A DNA stretch of 64,000 bases from the NCBI GenBank assembly GCA_032433765.1, contig JAVIAB010000025.1:33534782-33598781 (forward strand), written 5' to 3'. Source of the DNA: Megaustenia siamemsis. Lineage: Eukaryota; Mollusca; Gastropoda; Stylommatophora; Ariophantidae. The notes beneath the pieces are model-generated. The model made no database searches, was not told the DNA's origin, and worked only from the letters and a program-made list of their open reading frames with translations. Position numbers and translations under genes: made by a program. This document shows, one piece after another, positions 53,340 to 63,570 of the stretch (position 1 is its first letter; each line of letters starts with the position of its first letter).

Positions 53340-55268
53340 GAGAAGATTCAGGAATGGGCTAACATCGGTTAAAATAAGGCCAGGAGCAGATTGCAATAGT
53401 GACCATGTACCAGTAGTTGGAAAGATAAGAATAAAACTGCGGAAGGCACAGAAATCACCAAGGAATATAAATTAGAACTAGATATGCTAAGAATAGATAA
53501 ACAGATGAGTGATAAGTACAGCACGATAGTACAAAATAGATATAATGCTATTGAGAAAATACAGGACATCGAGGAGCAGTGGGAAATGCTCAAACAATCG
53601 ATTCAAAACATCAATAGAAGTAATACCAGTGACTAACAGAATCAACAAAAAGAAATGGATAACAGAAGAAATATTACAACTAATGGACGAAAGACGAACA
53701 CATAAGAAAGAAGAACGGACATACAAAATATTGCACAAAGAGATCCAAACAAGTGCAGTGAAGCAAAGGAAGGATGGTTTAAACAGAAATGTGAAGAAAT
53801 GGAAAAATAACAAAAGAAAGACTCAACATTTACGCACAATCAATTAAATGAATTAACAGGAAGAAAAGAAGTCAAAGTTTCAGGACGTGTGAAATCAAAG
53901 GAAGGAAATATAATAATGGGACAGGAGAAGACAATGGAAAGATGGACAGAATATATCAGTCAACTCTATGATGATGAAAGACCAGAGCTAAACAATTCAA
54001 ACAAAGACACAGGACCACCAATAATGCAGAGTGAAGTGGAGGACGCAATTCAACACATGAAAGAGGCAAAGCTCCAGGTCCTGACAATATAACAATTGAA
54101 GAGATAAATGTATTAGGAGAGCTGGGAGTACAAGTCATAACAAAACTACTCAATGCCATATATAACACTGGACACATACCCGAAGATCTACTAAAATCTA
54201 TCTTTGTAGCCATACCGAAGAAGTCAGGAGCCACTGATTGTGAAGACCATCGCACTATTAGTCTCATGAGCCATATGACTAAATTATTACTAAGAATCAT
54301 TATGAGACGTGTAAGAAACAAAATAAACCAGAAATAAGTGGGGAACAATGTGGATTTGTGGAAGGAAAGGGCACCAATAATGCAATATACATCTTAAGGA
54401 CATTGATAGAAAGATCTATAGAGGTAAAGAAAGATCTATATATGTGCTTTGTAGACTATAATAGACTACATATACTTATATGCAATCCAATTTTGACAAT
54501 AGAAACAAGAAAAAGAGTTCTTAAATGTTACGTAGAGCCAGTCTTAACATATGGATGCGAATCATGGACAATAGGACAACAGACAAGAAAATCACTGCAG
54601 TCTGTAGAAATGTGGTTTTACAGAAGAATGTTGAGAATACCATGGATAGCTAAGAAGAGTAATGAAGATGTTCTGAGAGAGTTTAAAGCAAAAGGAGAGC
54701 TAATTTCCAATATTAGGAAGAAACAATCATCTTTTTTGGCCATGTAATGAGAAGAGAACAACTGGAATATATTGTAACAACTGGGAAAAATGAGGGACGA
54801 AGAGATAGAGGGAAGCAAAGAGAAAAATATAACAGGCAGCTTAAGAGAATGGCTTGGCAGAAGGTCAACAACAGAAATGATAAATCACTGTCGAGATCGA
54901 AAGTTGTGGAGAGACATGATCACCTACGCCAGTAGGCCCGGTACTTTATGTTGATGATAGATACACGAAAGCATTTGACAAAGTAAAGCACGTGGAAATA
55001 ATCAATATGCTGGAGAAATTAAACATTGATGGCAAGGATCTGCGAATCATAAAAAACATGTACTGGCAACAAACAGCAGCTATACGAATTAACAACCAAA
55101 CAGGACAATTCCAATATATAAACAAGGAGTCAGACAAGGCTGTGTTCTGTCGCCGGATTTGTTTTCATTTTACAGCAAACATATTATGAGATCAATAGTA
55201 GACAAAAAAGGAATTGAAGTCAACGGTCACAACATAAATAATTTGCGATATGCGGATGACACAGTCTT
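53340..55268 (+). mobile_element. L-G LINE: endonuclease end plus RT motifs 0-C, interrupted
   Basis: The most complete LINE here. SVKIRPGADCNSDHVPVVGK (53370-53430) carries the SDH triad end of an APE-type endonuclease. A linker with SKEGNIIMGQEKTMERWTEY follows, then APGPDNITIEEI, LKSIFVAIPKKSGATDCEDH, ISEQCGF-like and ILRTLIERS, and CFVDY, the start of RT motif A. A 5'-truncated L-C copy (54472-54955) then interrupts. The element resumes with TKAFDKVKHVEIINMLEKLN, IKNMYWQQTAAIRI, RQGCVLSP-like motif B (shifted) and INNLRYADDTVL, motif C. It stops at the R2 repeat. At least four frameshifts. The tail is missing and may be L-C-like. Confidence 0.85.
54472..54955 (+). mobile_element. L-C LINE fragment inserted in RT motif A of L-G
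   Basis: LICNPILTIETRKRVLKCYV, EPVLTYGCESWTIGQQTRKS, WFYRRMLRIPWIAKKSNEDV, LISNIRKKQSS, a shift at about 54745, MRREQLEYIVTTGKNEGRRD, and KLWRDMITYASRPGT. The flanks atagactaca (54460) and atagatacac (54951) suggest a target-site duplication. Confidence 0.85.
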
Positions 55269-55271
55269 AAT

Positions 55272-55326
55272 AATGTTCGGAATTGGAGTCAAAAACGATG
55301 TCCTAACATCATCGAACGCTAAACAT
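55272..55326 (+). repeat. Dispersed repeat R2, fragment
   Basis: gttcggaattggagtcaaaa and acgatgtcctaacatcatc match the complement of 63637-63691. Confidence 0.8.
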
Positions 55327-55363
55327 TAAAAAAAAATATGACGATCATCACTTTCAGGAGGAC

Positions 55364-55784
55364 GGGAACTTCCGGTCAATATGGTGGACAGGCGGAGGGA
55401 ACCATTGAAGGCTATGTATGAAAGTGTTCCTTGTTGCAGTTTCCTCATATTCCAAGTCCGGCTTGTTGCAGGAGCTACTGAGTTAAGTGCTCTGTGCACA
55501 CCGTGAGCTGTGTGTCTCATCCGTTTGATCATGTTTCGATATTCCAATTGTTTACGATGAATGATGATATCGTATGACAGGGAACTGTTGGCTGTGTTCA
55601 CTTTTTGTGCAGTTTCGCCTCATGTATTTTTGCATGTGCTGAGACTGCTATGATGGGAACTACGGCTACCTTTCTTTGTTTTGGAGATGAGTTAGTAATC
55701 CGGATGATTCCACTGGCACGGGCGGTTGCGCAATTATGTATTTTAATTCGTTTGCAGTGATACCGGGACCTTCCATAACCAAAG
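55364..55784 (+). repeat. Dispersed repeat R1, full length
   Basis: Second full copy (see 33636-34045). It starts acttccggtcaatatggtgg and ends ccataaccaaag. An L-D LINE follows immediately. Confidence 0.8.
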
Positions 55785-55799
55785 CACAGTCGTAATACC

Positions 55800-56547
55800 A
55801 GATAGAGAGAGAATGAACTACAAGAAATGATAGACATAATAGTGAAGGAAAGCAATAAAAAAGATCTCAGTAAGAAGACAGAAGTAATGGTCATATCAAA
55901 GAAGTAATCATCACCATCATGCAGCATAAAAATAAACAGGATAAATCTGAAACAAGTGCAACTCGTCAAAATACTTGGGCACAATAATAACATCAGATGG
56001 AAGATGCACCACAGAAATAAAAAGCAGAATAGCTCAGGGCAAAATAGCATTTCAGAAAATGAAAAATATCTTATGCAACAAATATATGTCAATAGAAGTG
56101 AGAAAGAGAGTTCATCGTTGCTATATTGAACCAATTCTGACCTATGGAAGCGAATCATGGACAGTGGATAAACAAATAAAAAGACGATTAGAGGCCACAG
56201 AGATGGGATTTCTCAGAAGAATGTTGAAAATTCCCTGGAAAGCTAAAAAGACCAATGAGGAAGTTCTCAAAGAGGCCAACACAAAAAGGAAGCTCCTAAA
56301 AAACATCAGGAAGAAACAATCAATATTTTTCGGGCACATCATGAGAAGAGGAAAGTTGGAATACTTGGTTACAACTGGCAAAATAAAAGGAAAGAGAGAT
56401 CGTAGACGACAAAGAGATAAAATACTGGATAACTTGGTGTCATGGCATGGAAAACAGTCAACAACAGAACTGATACGATGTACTGTAGATAGAAGATTGT
56501 GGAAGGACATGATCGCATACGCCAACCGTTACGGCATATGATGATGA
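55800..56547 (+). mobile_element. L-D LINE fragment, best copy
   Basis: ENELQEMIDIIVKESNKKDL, KKTEVMVISKK, frameshifts near 55905 and 55960, then 188 open codons: MGTIITSDGRCTTEIKSRIA, RKRVHRCYIEPILTYGSESW, ATEMGFLRRMLKIPWKAKKT, NIRKKQSIFFGHIMRRGKLE, YLVTTGKIKGKRDRRRQRDK, WHGKQSTTELIRCTVDRRLW and KDMIAYANRYGI, ending in gatgatga. RT catalysis absent. L-D and L-C share an overall layout but differ in nearly every block. Confidence 0.9.
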
Positions 56548-56846
56548 TACTTGCACATTTCCCTGACAAGAAAGCAGATTTTCGTTGCCAGTTATATAAC
56601 AATCTTCCGGGTTTCATTTCTTTCGTTGTAGCTTTTCAACAGAATTCAGTGAGCAATTAGAGAACATGACGATCTAATTACACCAAATGAAACATCAATC
56701 AATGTGCTCCACGTCGCGTTGATTGAGCATTGCAAGGAACAAGAAAACAGAATCGGCAAAGAAAAAGGTGGGAAGACAATATCAATGAAATGACAGATTT
56801 TAGGTTAGCTGACGTATAAAAACACGGAAGGTACAGAAAGAGAAAG

Positions 56847-56849
<3 letters not shown>
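56548..56849. other. Unassigned stretch
   Basis: Nothing recognised. Confidence 0.4.
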
Positions 56850-56911
<62 letters not shown>

Positions 56912-57006
56912 TGGCTGTTGACAACCGATTCTTAAAGATTAAACAGAAAGAGAGAGAGAGAGAGAGAGAGAGATGGCTGTTGACAACCGATTCTTAAAGA
57001 TTAAAC

Positions 57007-57062
<56 letters not shown>
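56850..57062. repeat. (GA)n microsatellites with a duplicated unit
   Basis: Three GA runs separated by two copies of gatggctgttgacaaccgat tcttaaagattaaacagaa (56911-56949 and 56972-57010). Confidence 0.95.
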
Positions 57063-57067
<5 letters not shown>

Positions 57068-57324
57068 AAAGAGCGATGTGGAGAACGTTGAGCACCAGAA
57101 TGCCCTAGTTACGTGCACCGTTGAGATAATAAAAATGTTGGTAAAATGAGAAACCTCAACACTTGCTATGTTTTAGCTTACAAGTAGTTCTCGTTCAAAC
57201 CTCGTGTAGGCTGTAGTGCCGCTACTTAGGGGCGGCAACTTTGATTTATTAACGTCTAGATAGTTAATGTTTGTGTAGACTCAAGTACCGTTGCCACATA
57301 GGAACGTCTGCTATATAACTTTGG
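57063..57324. other. Unassigned stretch
   Basis: Nothing recognised. Confidence 0.4.
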
Positions 57325-57850
57325 ATCTTCTTCCTCTTTCCTTCCTCATTTGCCTTTCAGCGTCGAGGGGAGATATAATTTGCGGTCTTTTGCTCTTTTG
57401 TTCGCCTCTGCTGCTGTCAGGTTTCCTAGTGCTTCTAATATTCCATCCATCTATCTTTTTCGTCGTCGACCCTTGGGTCTGGCATTCTCGCAACGTTAAT
57501 TGAGGGCTTGTTGTGTTGTGTTTTGATCACTCTGCCTTGTCACGTGGCCAAACTATTTTATCTGTTTTTTTTTTAAATATATTCTGTGGCGGGGGCTATT
57601 CCTAGCATTTTTCTCAGTTCTTCATTTCTGATCTTATCTCTCAGACTATTTCCTGTCATTCGTCTAACACATTTCATCTCTGTACAGGTTATTTTTTCTT
57701 ATTGTTCTTGCATCTAGGGTCCAGGTCTGGCATTGGTAGCACAACGTTGGGATGAAGATTGTATTGTAGAGTGCCGTTTTGCCTCTAGTTATTTCCTTGT
57801 TGGACAATAGTGGTGATAACTGTCCAATGATTTGTAAAAGATCGATGTGA
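57325..57850 (-). mobile_element. L-B LINE fragment
   Basis: On the minus strand IIGQLSPLLSNKEIT, a deletion, ALYNTIFIPTLCYQCQTWTL, DARTIRKNNLYRDEMC, a shift, NSLRDKIRNEELRKML, and the GRPWVDDEKDRWMEY-like and ISPLDAERQMRKERGRR end with a GAAGAAG tail. Dead. Confidence 0.85.
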
Positions 57851-58124
57851 GTCATTAGCGATCAAACACTTTAGGGAAACATCAGCCAGGCTAAACCCCC
57901 AACGTGTGTTTTTAAGTTAAGCCCTCAACTTACGACTGATTCAGCAGGTCGGTAAGGGATAAATGTTTTATGCTCAGAGAAATCACAGAAGATGGAGATA
58001 GGTAACCTTGGTTACGACAAGAAAACTGTACCCAGTATGAGGTTAAGATGATACGTTCTAGTGGCCATTTGTTTGTTACTTTCAAGACATTAACCGAACA
58101 TTCAATGCTCGTGTATTGTCCACA
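57851..58124. other. Unassigned stretch, possible upstream L-F
   Basis: Possibly 5' L-F sequence, but no motif is convincing. Confidence 0.35.
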
Positions 58125-58880
58125 CTCGACAGGAAATGTAGGGAACAGAACTCAGTCGTGGTCAATGCGGAGGTCAACGGTCTCATCTGCGATAACACCG
58201 ATGAGAAAGATGCAGTCATCTATACAGACGGATCTGTATGACGACACCAAAAAAGTGCATGGGCATTTACAGCACGCTCGGAAGGCAGAATAGTCAAGGA
58301 AGACAGTGGTGTATACGTCATGACCACGAGTAGCATGACAATGGAGGTGATGACAGTGGCCAAGGCATTTATATGGTTAGAGTCACAAGACTACACCCAC
58401 GTATGTATACTGAGTGATTCGTTGAGCATGATACGAAAAGTGGAGGCGGGATATGTACGTAGGCAATGGAGTCTTTGCTGACGTCAAAAATACGTAGTCA
58501 TCTTTTTTTACGTCCCAGGACATACAGGAGTACGGGGAAATGAAAGAGCGGACAGGTTGGATAGCTGTGCTGTCGTTGAAGACGGTCAACCAATGGATCG
58601 GGCGGACATCATCAATGCCCTTTGAGATGTGGGAACGGCATAGGACTTCGACAACCATGAGTCCACGCCACTCCTTCGGATGAAAGAGATGGGGTTAAGA
58701 TGGGCACAGCCAGAAATAAGGAACTTAGTGGGCGTGTAAGGAGACTTATCAACCAACATAGAACTGGAGTCGTCAGTCGCTGGATACGTCGAGACTTGCT
58801 GAGGAGTGGATCTGAGCACCTATGGACATGTTCTTAGAGCAATATTGGTGACCTGCAAATAACTCAATAACTCAGTCACT
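58125..58880 (+). mobile_element. L-F LINE, near-complete RNase H domain (empty-site copy)
   Basis: VVNAEVNGLICDNTDEKDAV, IYTDGSV (Asp 1), a TGA where CGA would encode Arg, then HQKSAWAFTARSEGR, YVMTTSSMTMEVMTVAKAF (Glu), CILSDSLSMIRKVEAG (Asp 2), a shift, then a GHTGVRGNERADR-like end (His and Asp). The C-terminal tail is shifted and ends HLWTCS and aataactcaataactcag. It has no SINE at the site occupied at 13149-13409. Frameshifts make it inactive. Confidence 0.9.
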
Positions 58881-58904
58881 CTGTAACTATCCTTTTCTGC
58901 TGGA

Positions 58905-59235
58905 GACCCTTATAACCACATCAATGTTTGATGTTTAGTAAAGATATTAACTTTAACAAAGACGCTCACAACAACATCAATGTGTGATGTTTAGTAAAGA
59001 TATTAACTTTAACAAAGACCCTTACAACCACATCAATGTGTGATGTTTAATAAATATGTTAACTCTAACAAAGACCCTTACAAATGTGTGATGTTTAATA
59101 AATATGTTAACTCTAACAAAGACCCTTACAAGTGTGTGATATTTAATAAATATGTTAACTCTAACAAAGACCCTTACAAGTGTGTGATATTTAATAAATA
59201 TGTTAACTCTAACAAAGACCCTTACAAGTACAGAC
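58905..59235. repeat. 48/57-bp array, about 6 copies
   Basis: The 48-bp unit is caaagacccttacaagtgtg tgatatttaataaatatgtt aactctaa. The first copies are longer by a caaccacatcaa insert. Confidence 0.9.
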
Positions 59236-59824
59236 AACATTACCACAATCAGAGAGAGCTAGTCCCACAAGGGAGGCTTACCTCTGGCGATTCGCAATCA
59301 TTTCTGTCAACAGATGATTGATTTGTCAATGGAAGTTCGGGTAAAGTGAACCCGAATTATTGAAAGCAATCAGGATAAAATAACTCCAGCGCGGAGTTAG
59401 CCAAAATGGGATATCGCATCTCATTGCTCCTGAAAGAATGTCAAGAAGTGTTAATTTGGCTAAAAGCGTTTTCATTTTTATTTCTTTGTTAGGTCGTCTA
59501 ACTGAAAAAGAGCGTTCACAGAACTTCACGCAAAGTGAATGCTAGAGGAAAATTTAAAATTTGAAGTGGTTTGGTTTCACGACGTGTCATCACTGTAAAA
59601 TCAGGAGATTTCCATATCCGCTTCACTGCTCTTTCAAAAGCCAGCGCGTGTACACAGATCGTTCTTGTCACGTGCTGATTGTGAGTTATTCGTTTACGCA
59701 CAGCGTACTTGTCCTATCCTCATCCGGTCTCCAACATAAATCCTTCAGTCGGTGATCGTGAGGGATTCTTCTTTCTTTTCGTTTCATCTTATTTGGACAA
59801 GATGAGTTTTAAGTACACTCAATT
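59236..59824. other. Unassigned stretch
   Basis: Longest unmatched sequence in the right half besides 61920-62940. Balanced composition. No domain, RNA or splice structure I can support. Confidence 0.4.
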
Positions 59825-60082
59825 TTCAATATTAGGATGAAACAATCATAATTTTTTGACTATGTAATGTGAAGGGAACAGCTGGAATATATTGTGACAA
59901 CTGGGAACATTGAGGGACGAAGAGATAGAGGGAAGCAAAGAGAGAAAATACCAGACAGCTTAAGAGAATGGCTTGGCAGAAGGTCAACAACATAAATTAT
60001 AAATATCTGTCGTGATCGAAAATTGTGGAGCGACATGATCACCTACGCCAGCAGGGCTGGCACTTGATGATGATGATGATGA
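59825..60082 (+). mobile_element. L-C LINE 3' stub
   Basis: A SILGRNNHN-like (shifted IRKKQS) segment, then REQLEYIVTTGNIEGRRDRG, KIPDSLREWLGRRSTT, and DRKLWSDMITYASRAGT with a gatgatgatgatgat tail and (TA)n. Confidence 0.85.
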
Positions 60083-60107
60083 TATATATATATACAAGAG
60101 ATAAAAG

Positions 60108-60330
60108 AGCTTGGCCACGTGACACGGCAGAAAGATCAAAACAACGAGCCCTCAAAAAACGTGGCGAGAATACCAGACCCATGGGCCGACCACGAAAAAG
60201 ATGGATCGACGGAATACTAGAAGCACTAGGAAACATAGAAGCAGAGGCGAATAGAAGAGCAAAAGTCCACAAATTATATCTCCCGTCGACGCTGAAAGGT
60301 AAATGAGGAAGGACAGAAGAAGAAGATATA
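60108..60330 (+). mobile_element. L-B LINE 3' stub
   Basis: LGHVTRQKDQNNEPSKNVAR-like, then GRPRKRWIDGILEALGNIEA (one Thr-Ala pair deleted), EANRRAKVHKLYLPSTLKGK stop and a gaagaagata tail. Confidence 0.85.
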
Positions 60331-60344
60331 TATATATTGACCTT

Positions 60345-60720
60345 TCGAGCTGTAGCCGGCCCATAGGGCATATACCCAGATACTCTTTCTCTTATCTAAA
60401 TTTTTTTCTAGCAGTTTACAATCCTTGTAAAGATCTTTTATCAAATCTCTCCATTTGTCTCTGTTCTGTGCGAGCACCTCTGTCTCATTGAGGGAGCCGA
60501 TTCCTGCTGCTCTTGCCTCTCTGATCAATGTTCTTCTTAGTGTCTCTCTGGGTCGGCCTCTTTTCCTCTTACCTGTTGTTTCGCACATGAGGTCATGCTT
60601 TCTTATTCGGTTACTATCTCTCCTCACCACATGTCCAACTTCACGATTGATCTCAAGCCCAATTTTGCTGGCTATAAATGACAGCTCATTGGTGTTTTCC
60701 TGCATCGTTGTTATCTGACT
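60345..60720 (-). mobile_element. L-K LINE, internally deleted
   Basis: On the minus strand MQENTNELSFIASKIGLEIN, which in LINEs lies just after RT motif C, is joined in frame to VGHVVRRDSNRIRKHDLMCE, GKRKRGRPRETLRRTLIREA, LAQNRDKWRDLIKDLYKDCK and a short end. Roughly 150-200 residues of the usual intervening region are missing, yet 143 codons stay open. Family otherwise absent from the window. Confidence 0.75.
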
Positions 60721-60725
60721 TCTGA

Positions 60726-61662
60726 TGAATCATCATCGAGTGCCGTCTCCACAACAAAGGTTGGCTACCATGGAGCGCCATTCTGCTCTGTCTCTTTCTT
60801 TGATGGTGCAGGTTGTCTTAGGCTGATTTGTCCATCAGTTGATGTTACTCGTCCATGTTAGTCTTGGTCTGCCTCTTTTACCTTGTATTCTCCCCTACAG
60901 GATTACTTTTATTAGGCTGTTGTGTCTTTTAACATGGCCCAAAAATTTCATTTGTCTTGTTCTAATTGTGCTTAGTAGTTTTCTTTTCATTTTTAGTTGT
61001 TTTAAAACTTCATCGTTTGTTTTCTTTTCCTTCCATCCAATTCTACAGATCCACATTTCAAAGGCTTCAATTCTCTGTTCTGTTTTCTTGTCTAATGTCC
61101 ATATTTCTGCGCTATACAGTAATATTGAGAAGATGTAACATTTTGCTATACTTAGTTTTAGCCTTGGTGTTATCTGTTTTGATTTTAGTATGTTCTTCAT
61201 GACATTAAAATTACTTTTTGCCATACCTATTCTTTTGTTTATTTCAGTTGTACATTTTCCACCACTGGTTATAGTATGTCCAAGATAGTTGTAGTTCTGA
61301 ACTGTCTCCAGGTCTATTCCTTCTATTTTGCTATCCACTTGTGGGTATTGATTATCATCTTTGTTTATGATCATAGTTTTGATCTTTTTGATATTCATAT
61401 CTAGTCCATATTTGTTGCTTGTCATGTTTATTTCATTTAGTAATTGTTGTAGATCTTTATGATTTTCTGCTAGTAGTACAGTATCATCAGCATATCTTAG
61501 GTTATTGATTATCTTTCCATTAATTTGTAGGCCTGGCATCTCTATGATGTTTTTTTAAAAATTTGCTCAGTGTATAGATTGAACAAGCTTGGTGATAGGA
61601 TGCATCCTTGTCTTACTCCTCTTGTTATATCAATGGGTGTAGAGTTCTCTTTGTTATATAAA
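60726..61662 (-). mobile_element. L-A LINE, reference copy with RT motifs B and C
   Basis: On the minus strand: NKENSTPIDITRGVRQGCIL (motif B), SPSLFNLYTEQIFK, a frameshift in an A run near 61548, then 214 open codons: INNLRYADDTVLLAENHKDL (motif C), NKYGLDMNIKKIKTMI, QNYNYLGHTITSGGKCTTEI, LYSAEIWTLDKKTEQRIEAF, EMWICRIGWKEKKTNDEVLK, MKFLGHVKRHNSLIKVIL, a shift, and LTWTSNI, EWRSMVANLCCGDGT with a catcatcg tail. 5' end truncated or cut by SINE-A at 61663. Non-functional but the best L-A guide. Confidence 0.9.
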
Positions 61663-61919
61663 TAAGTAGAAGTAAAGAGCCCCGTCACGCCAAATGGCGT
61701 ATAGGGATTTGGTGTTAGTGATAATAATTTTTACAGACATTTCGCACATGATTGTTAGGGTAATGTGATCGGCATTACGCCCGTGCCGCTTTACTTTCCC
61801 AGAAAAAAAAACCGGTAACCATTTAAGGCTGGATGAACCTGGAAGCCGTCGATCAGGATCAAACCCGACCTCTTGTCTTTAGTAGTCCAGTTCACTAACC
61901 ACTGAGCTATCGCGGCTCC
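61663..61919 (-). mobile_element. SINE-A copy 12, full length
   Basis: A box intact (gctatcgcgg complement), B box with changes (ggatcaaaccc). Flanks ttatataaataa and gtatataaacac may be an eroded target-site duplication. It sits at the 5' edge of L-A. Confidence 0.9.
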
Positions 61920-62940
61920 CATGTATATAAACACATTAAAAAAATCTCGCTTAGGAAGCCACAGTAGTCGCCATACAACAGCCATTTAGCTTATGACAAA
62001 ATCACATTCATTGGGATATTCTATACTCAACTATGACTATAAGTATGTGTTATCACATGTAATATCATAGGGAAGTTAGCAGGCATGGCAGTAATACGCA
62101 ACCTATAAGACTGTCCCTAGTACACAGATTTGCTTGTAGAGAAAACATGACCTACGTCCACCAGCTTGGAAGGGAAAATATATCGGAAGTGACAGTCCAA
62201 AAACAGACAGCAGACTGTAGAAGACAACCCGGTACAGAAATCTGAGGGAGTCGTGGTTGTATAGGAAGAGGAAAAAGATACCGTAGTTAATACAAGTTTG
62301 CATCTCACTGTATTAGACTATATCAATTTGTGGTGAGGGGGCCAGTGATTTATTAACTATTATCATCTCTTGCTCAGCGAGGTAGGTACTCATTTCTTCT
62401 GCTCGTTTGACCGAGTACATATTAGAACGTTGCACTATGTTGTGTGCCAATGGCCCAGTGCCTCCGATTTCTGCCAGCATTTCATTCGGGTTTTTTTTCC
62501 TTAGCCTTTGATTGTCCCCAATCTTCCTGCAAAGCAGCAGAGTGTCTTTTCTGTAGGGGGATTCTGCCCTTAGATGCTCGGCTTTCCCAGGTTTACGAGC
62601 ACCATCTGCCCAAGCATTGTGTAGTTTTCTCTCTCATAGCTGGTCTGGTCTTCGGAGCTCTGGAGCAACATCTGCCTGTGTGATAGAGGACATAAAGAGG
62701 AGAAAATACAGAGAAGCATTTAACCCATGAAGTGGGGATGGATTAGTTCAGACCAGAGCGTGTACCACTCGCTGGCCGGTTCTGTGTCTTCACTTAAAGG
62801 GTTCCATCTACTCCTGGCTCCTTTGTCTAGCTCCTCACCAAGGACCTGTCCAGCTTGGGTAACCCTGCCAGGAGCTAAATTCACGCTGGCTTAGCTCCTT
62901 GGATCCCGGGCGCACACGTTTTACATCTACAACAATGTGA
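61920..62940. other. Unassigned stretch
   Basis: About 1 kb with no match elsewhere in the window. The part 62700-62930 (ccctgccaggagctaaattc) reads like a dispersed repeat rather than a gene. No frame longer than 80 codons and no motif. Confidence 0.4.
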
Positions 62941-63115
62941 GCTCAATGTGGAGAGGCTCACCTGTGTGGAGAGGCTCACCTGTGTGGAGAGGCTCACCTG
63001 TGTGGAGAGGCTCACCTGTGTGGAGAGGCTCACCTGTGTGGAGAGGCTCACCTGTGTGGAGAGGCTCATCTGTGTGGAGAGGCTCACCTGTGTGGAGAGG
63101 CTCACCTGTGTGGAC
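62941..63115. repeat. 18-bp minisatellite, about 10 copies
   Basis: The unit is gtgtggagaggctcacct. Nearly identical copies. Confidence 0.95.
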
Positions 63116-63221
63116 CAGAAGATTTCTGATGGGAACAAATCACGGTTGGGACTGTCTGGTCTGGAGGTAACACGTCGGACCGTGAACAAGAACGATCCGT
63201 GTTTGAATCCTACCAGAGGCG

Positions 63222-63570
63222 GTAGCTTCTCAGAAGAATGTTGAAAGTTCCCTGGCAGCTAACAAAACCAATGAGGACCATCTCAAAGAGGCCAACACAA
63301 AAAGGGAGCTCCTAAAGAACATCAGAAAGAAACAATCAACATTTTTCGGGCACATCATGAGAAGAGGAAAGTGGGAATACTTGGTTACAACTGGCAAAAT
63401 AAAAGGAAAGAGAGATCGCGGACGACAAAGAGAGAGAACAAACTGGATAACTTGGTGTCATGGCATGGAAAACGGTCAACAACAGAATTGATACGATGCA
63501 CTGTAGATGTAAGATTGTGGAAGGACATGATCGCCTACGCCAACCGGTATGACACATGATGATGATGACA
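63222..63570 (+). mobile_element. L-D LINE 3' fragment
   Basis: FLRRMLKVPWQ, a shift, LKEANTKRELLKNIRKKQST, FFGHIMRRGKWEYLVTTGKI, KGKRDRGRQRER and, shifted, KLWKDMIAYANRYDT with a gatgatgatg tail. A tRNA-like word (gtgtttgaatcc at 63200) precedes it. Confidence 0.85.

Noticed and set aside
61920..62940. Host exon candidates
   Set aside because: No frame over 80 codons, no splice-flanked conserved stretch, and part reads like a dispersed repeat. Not supportable without transcripts.
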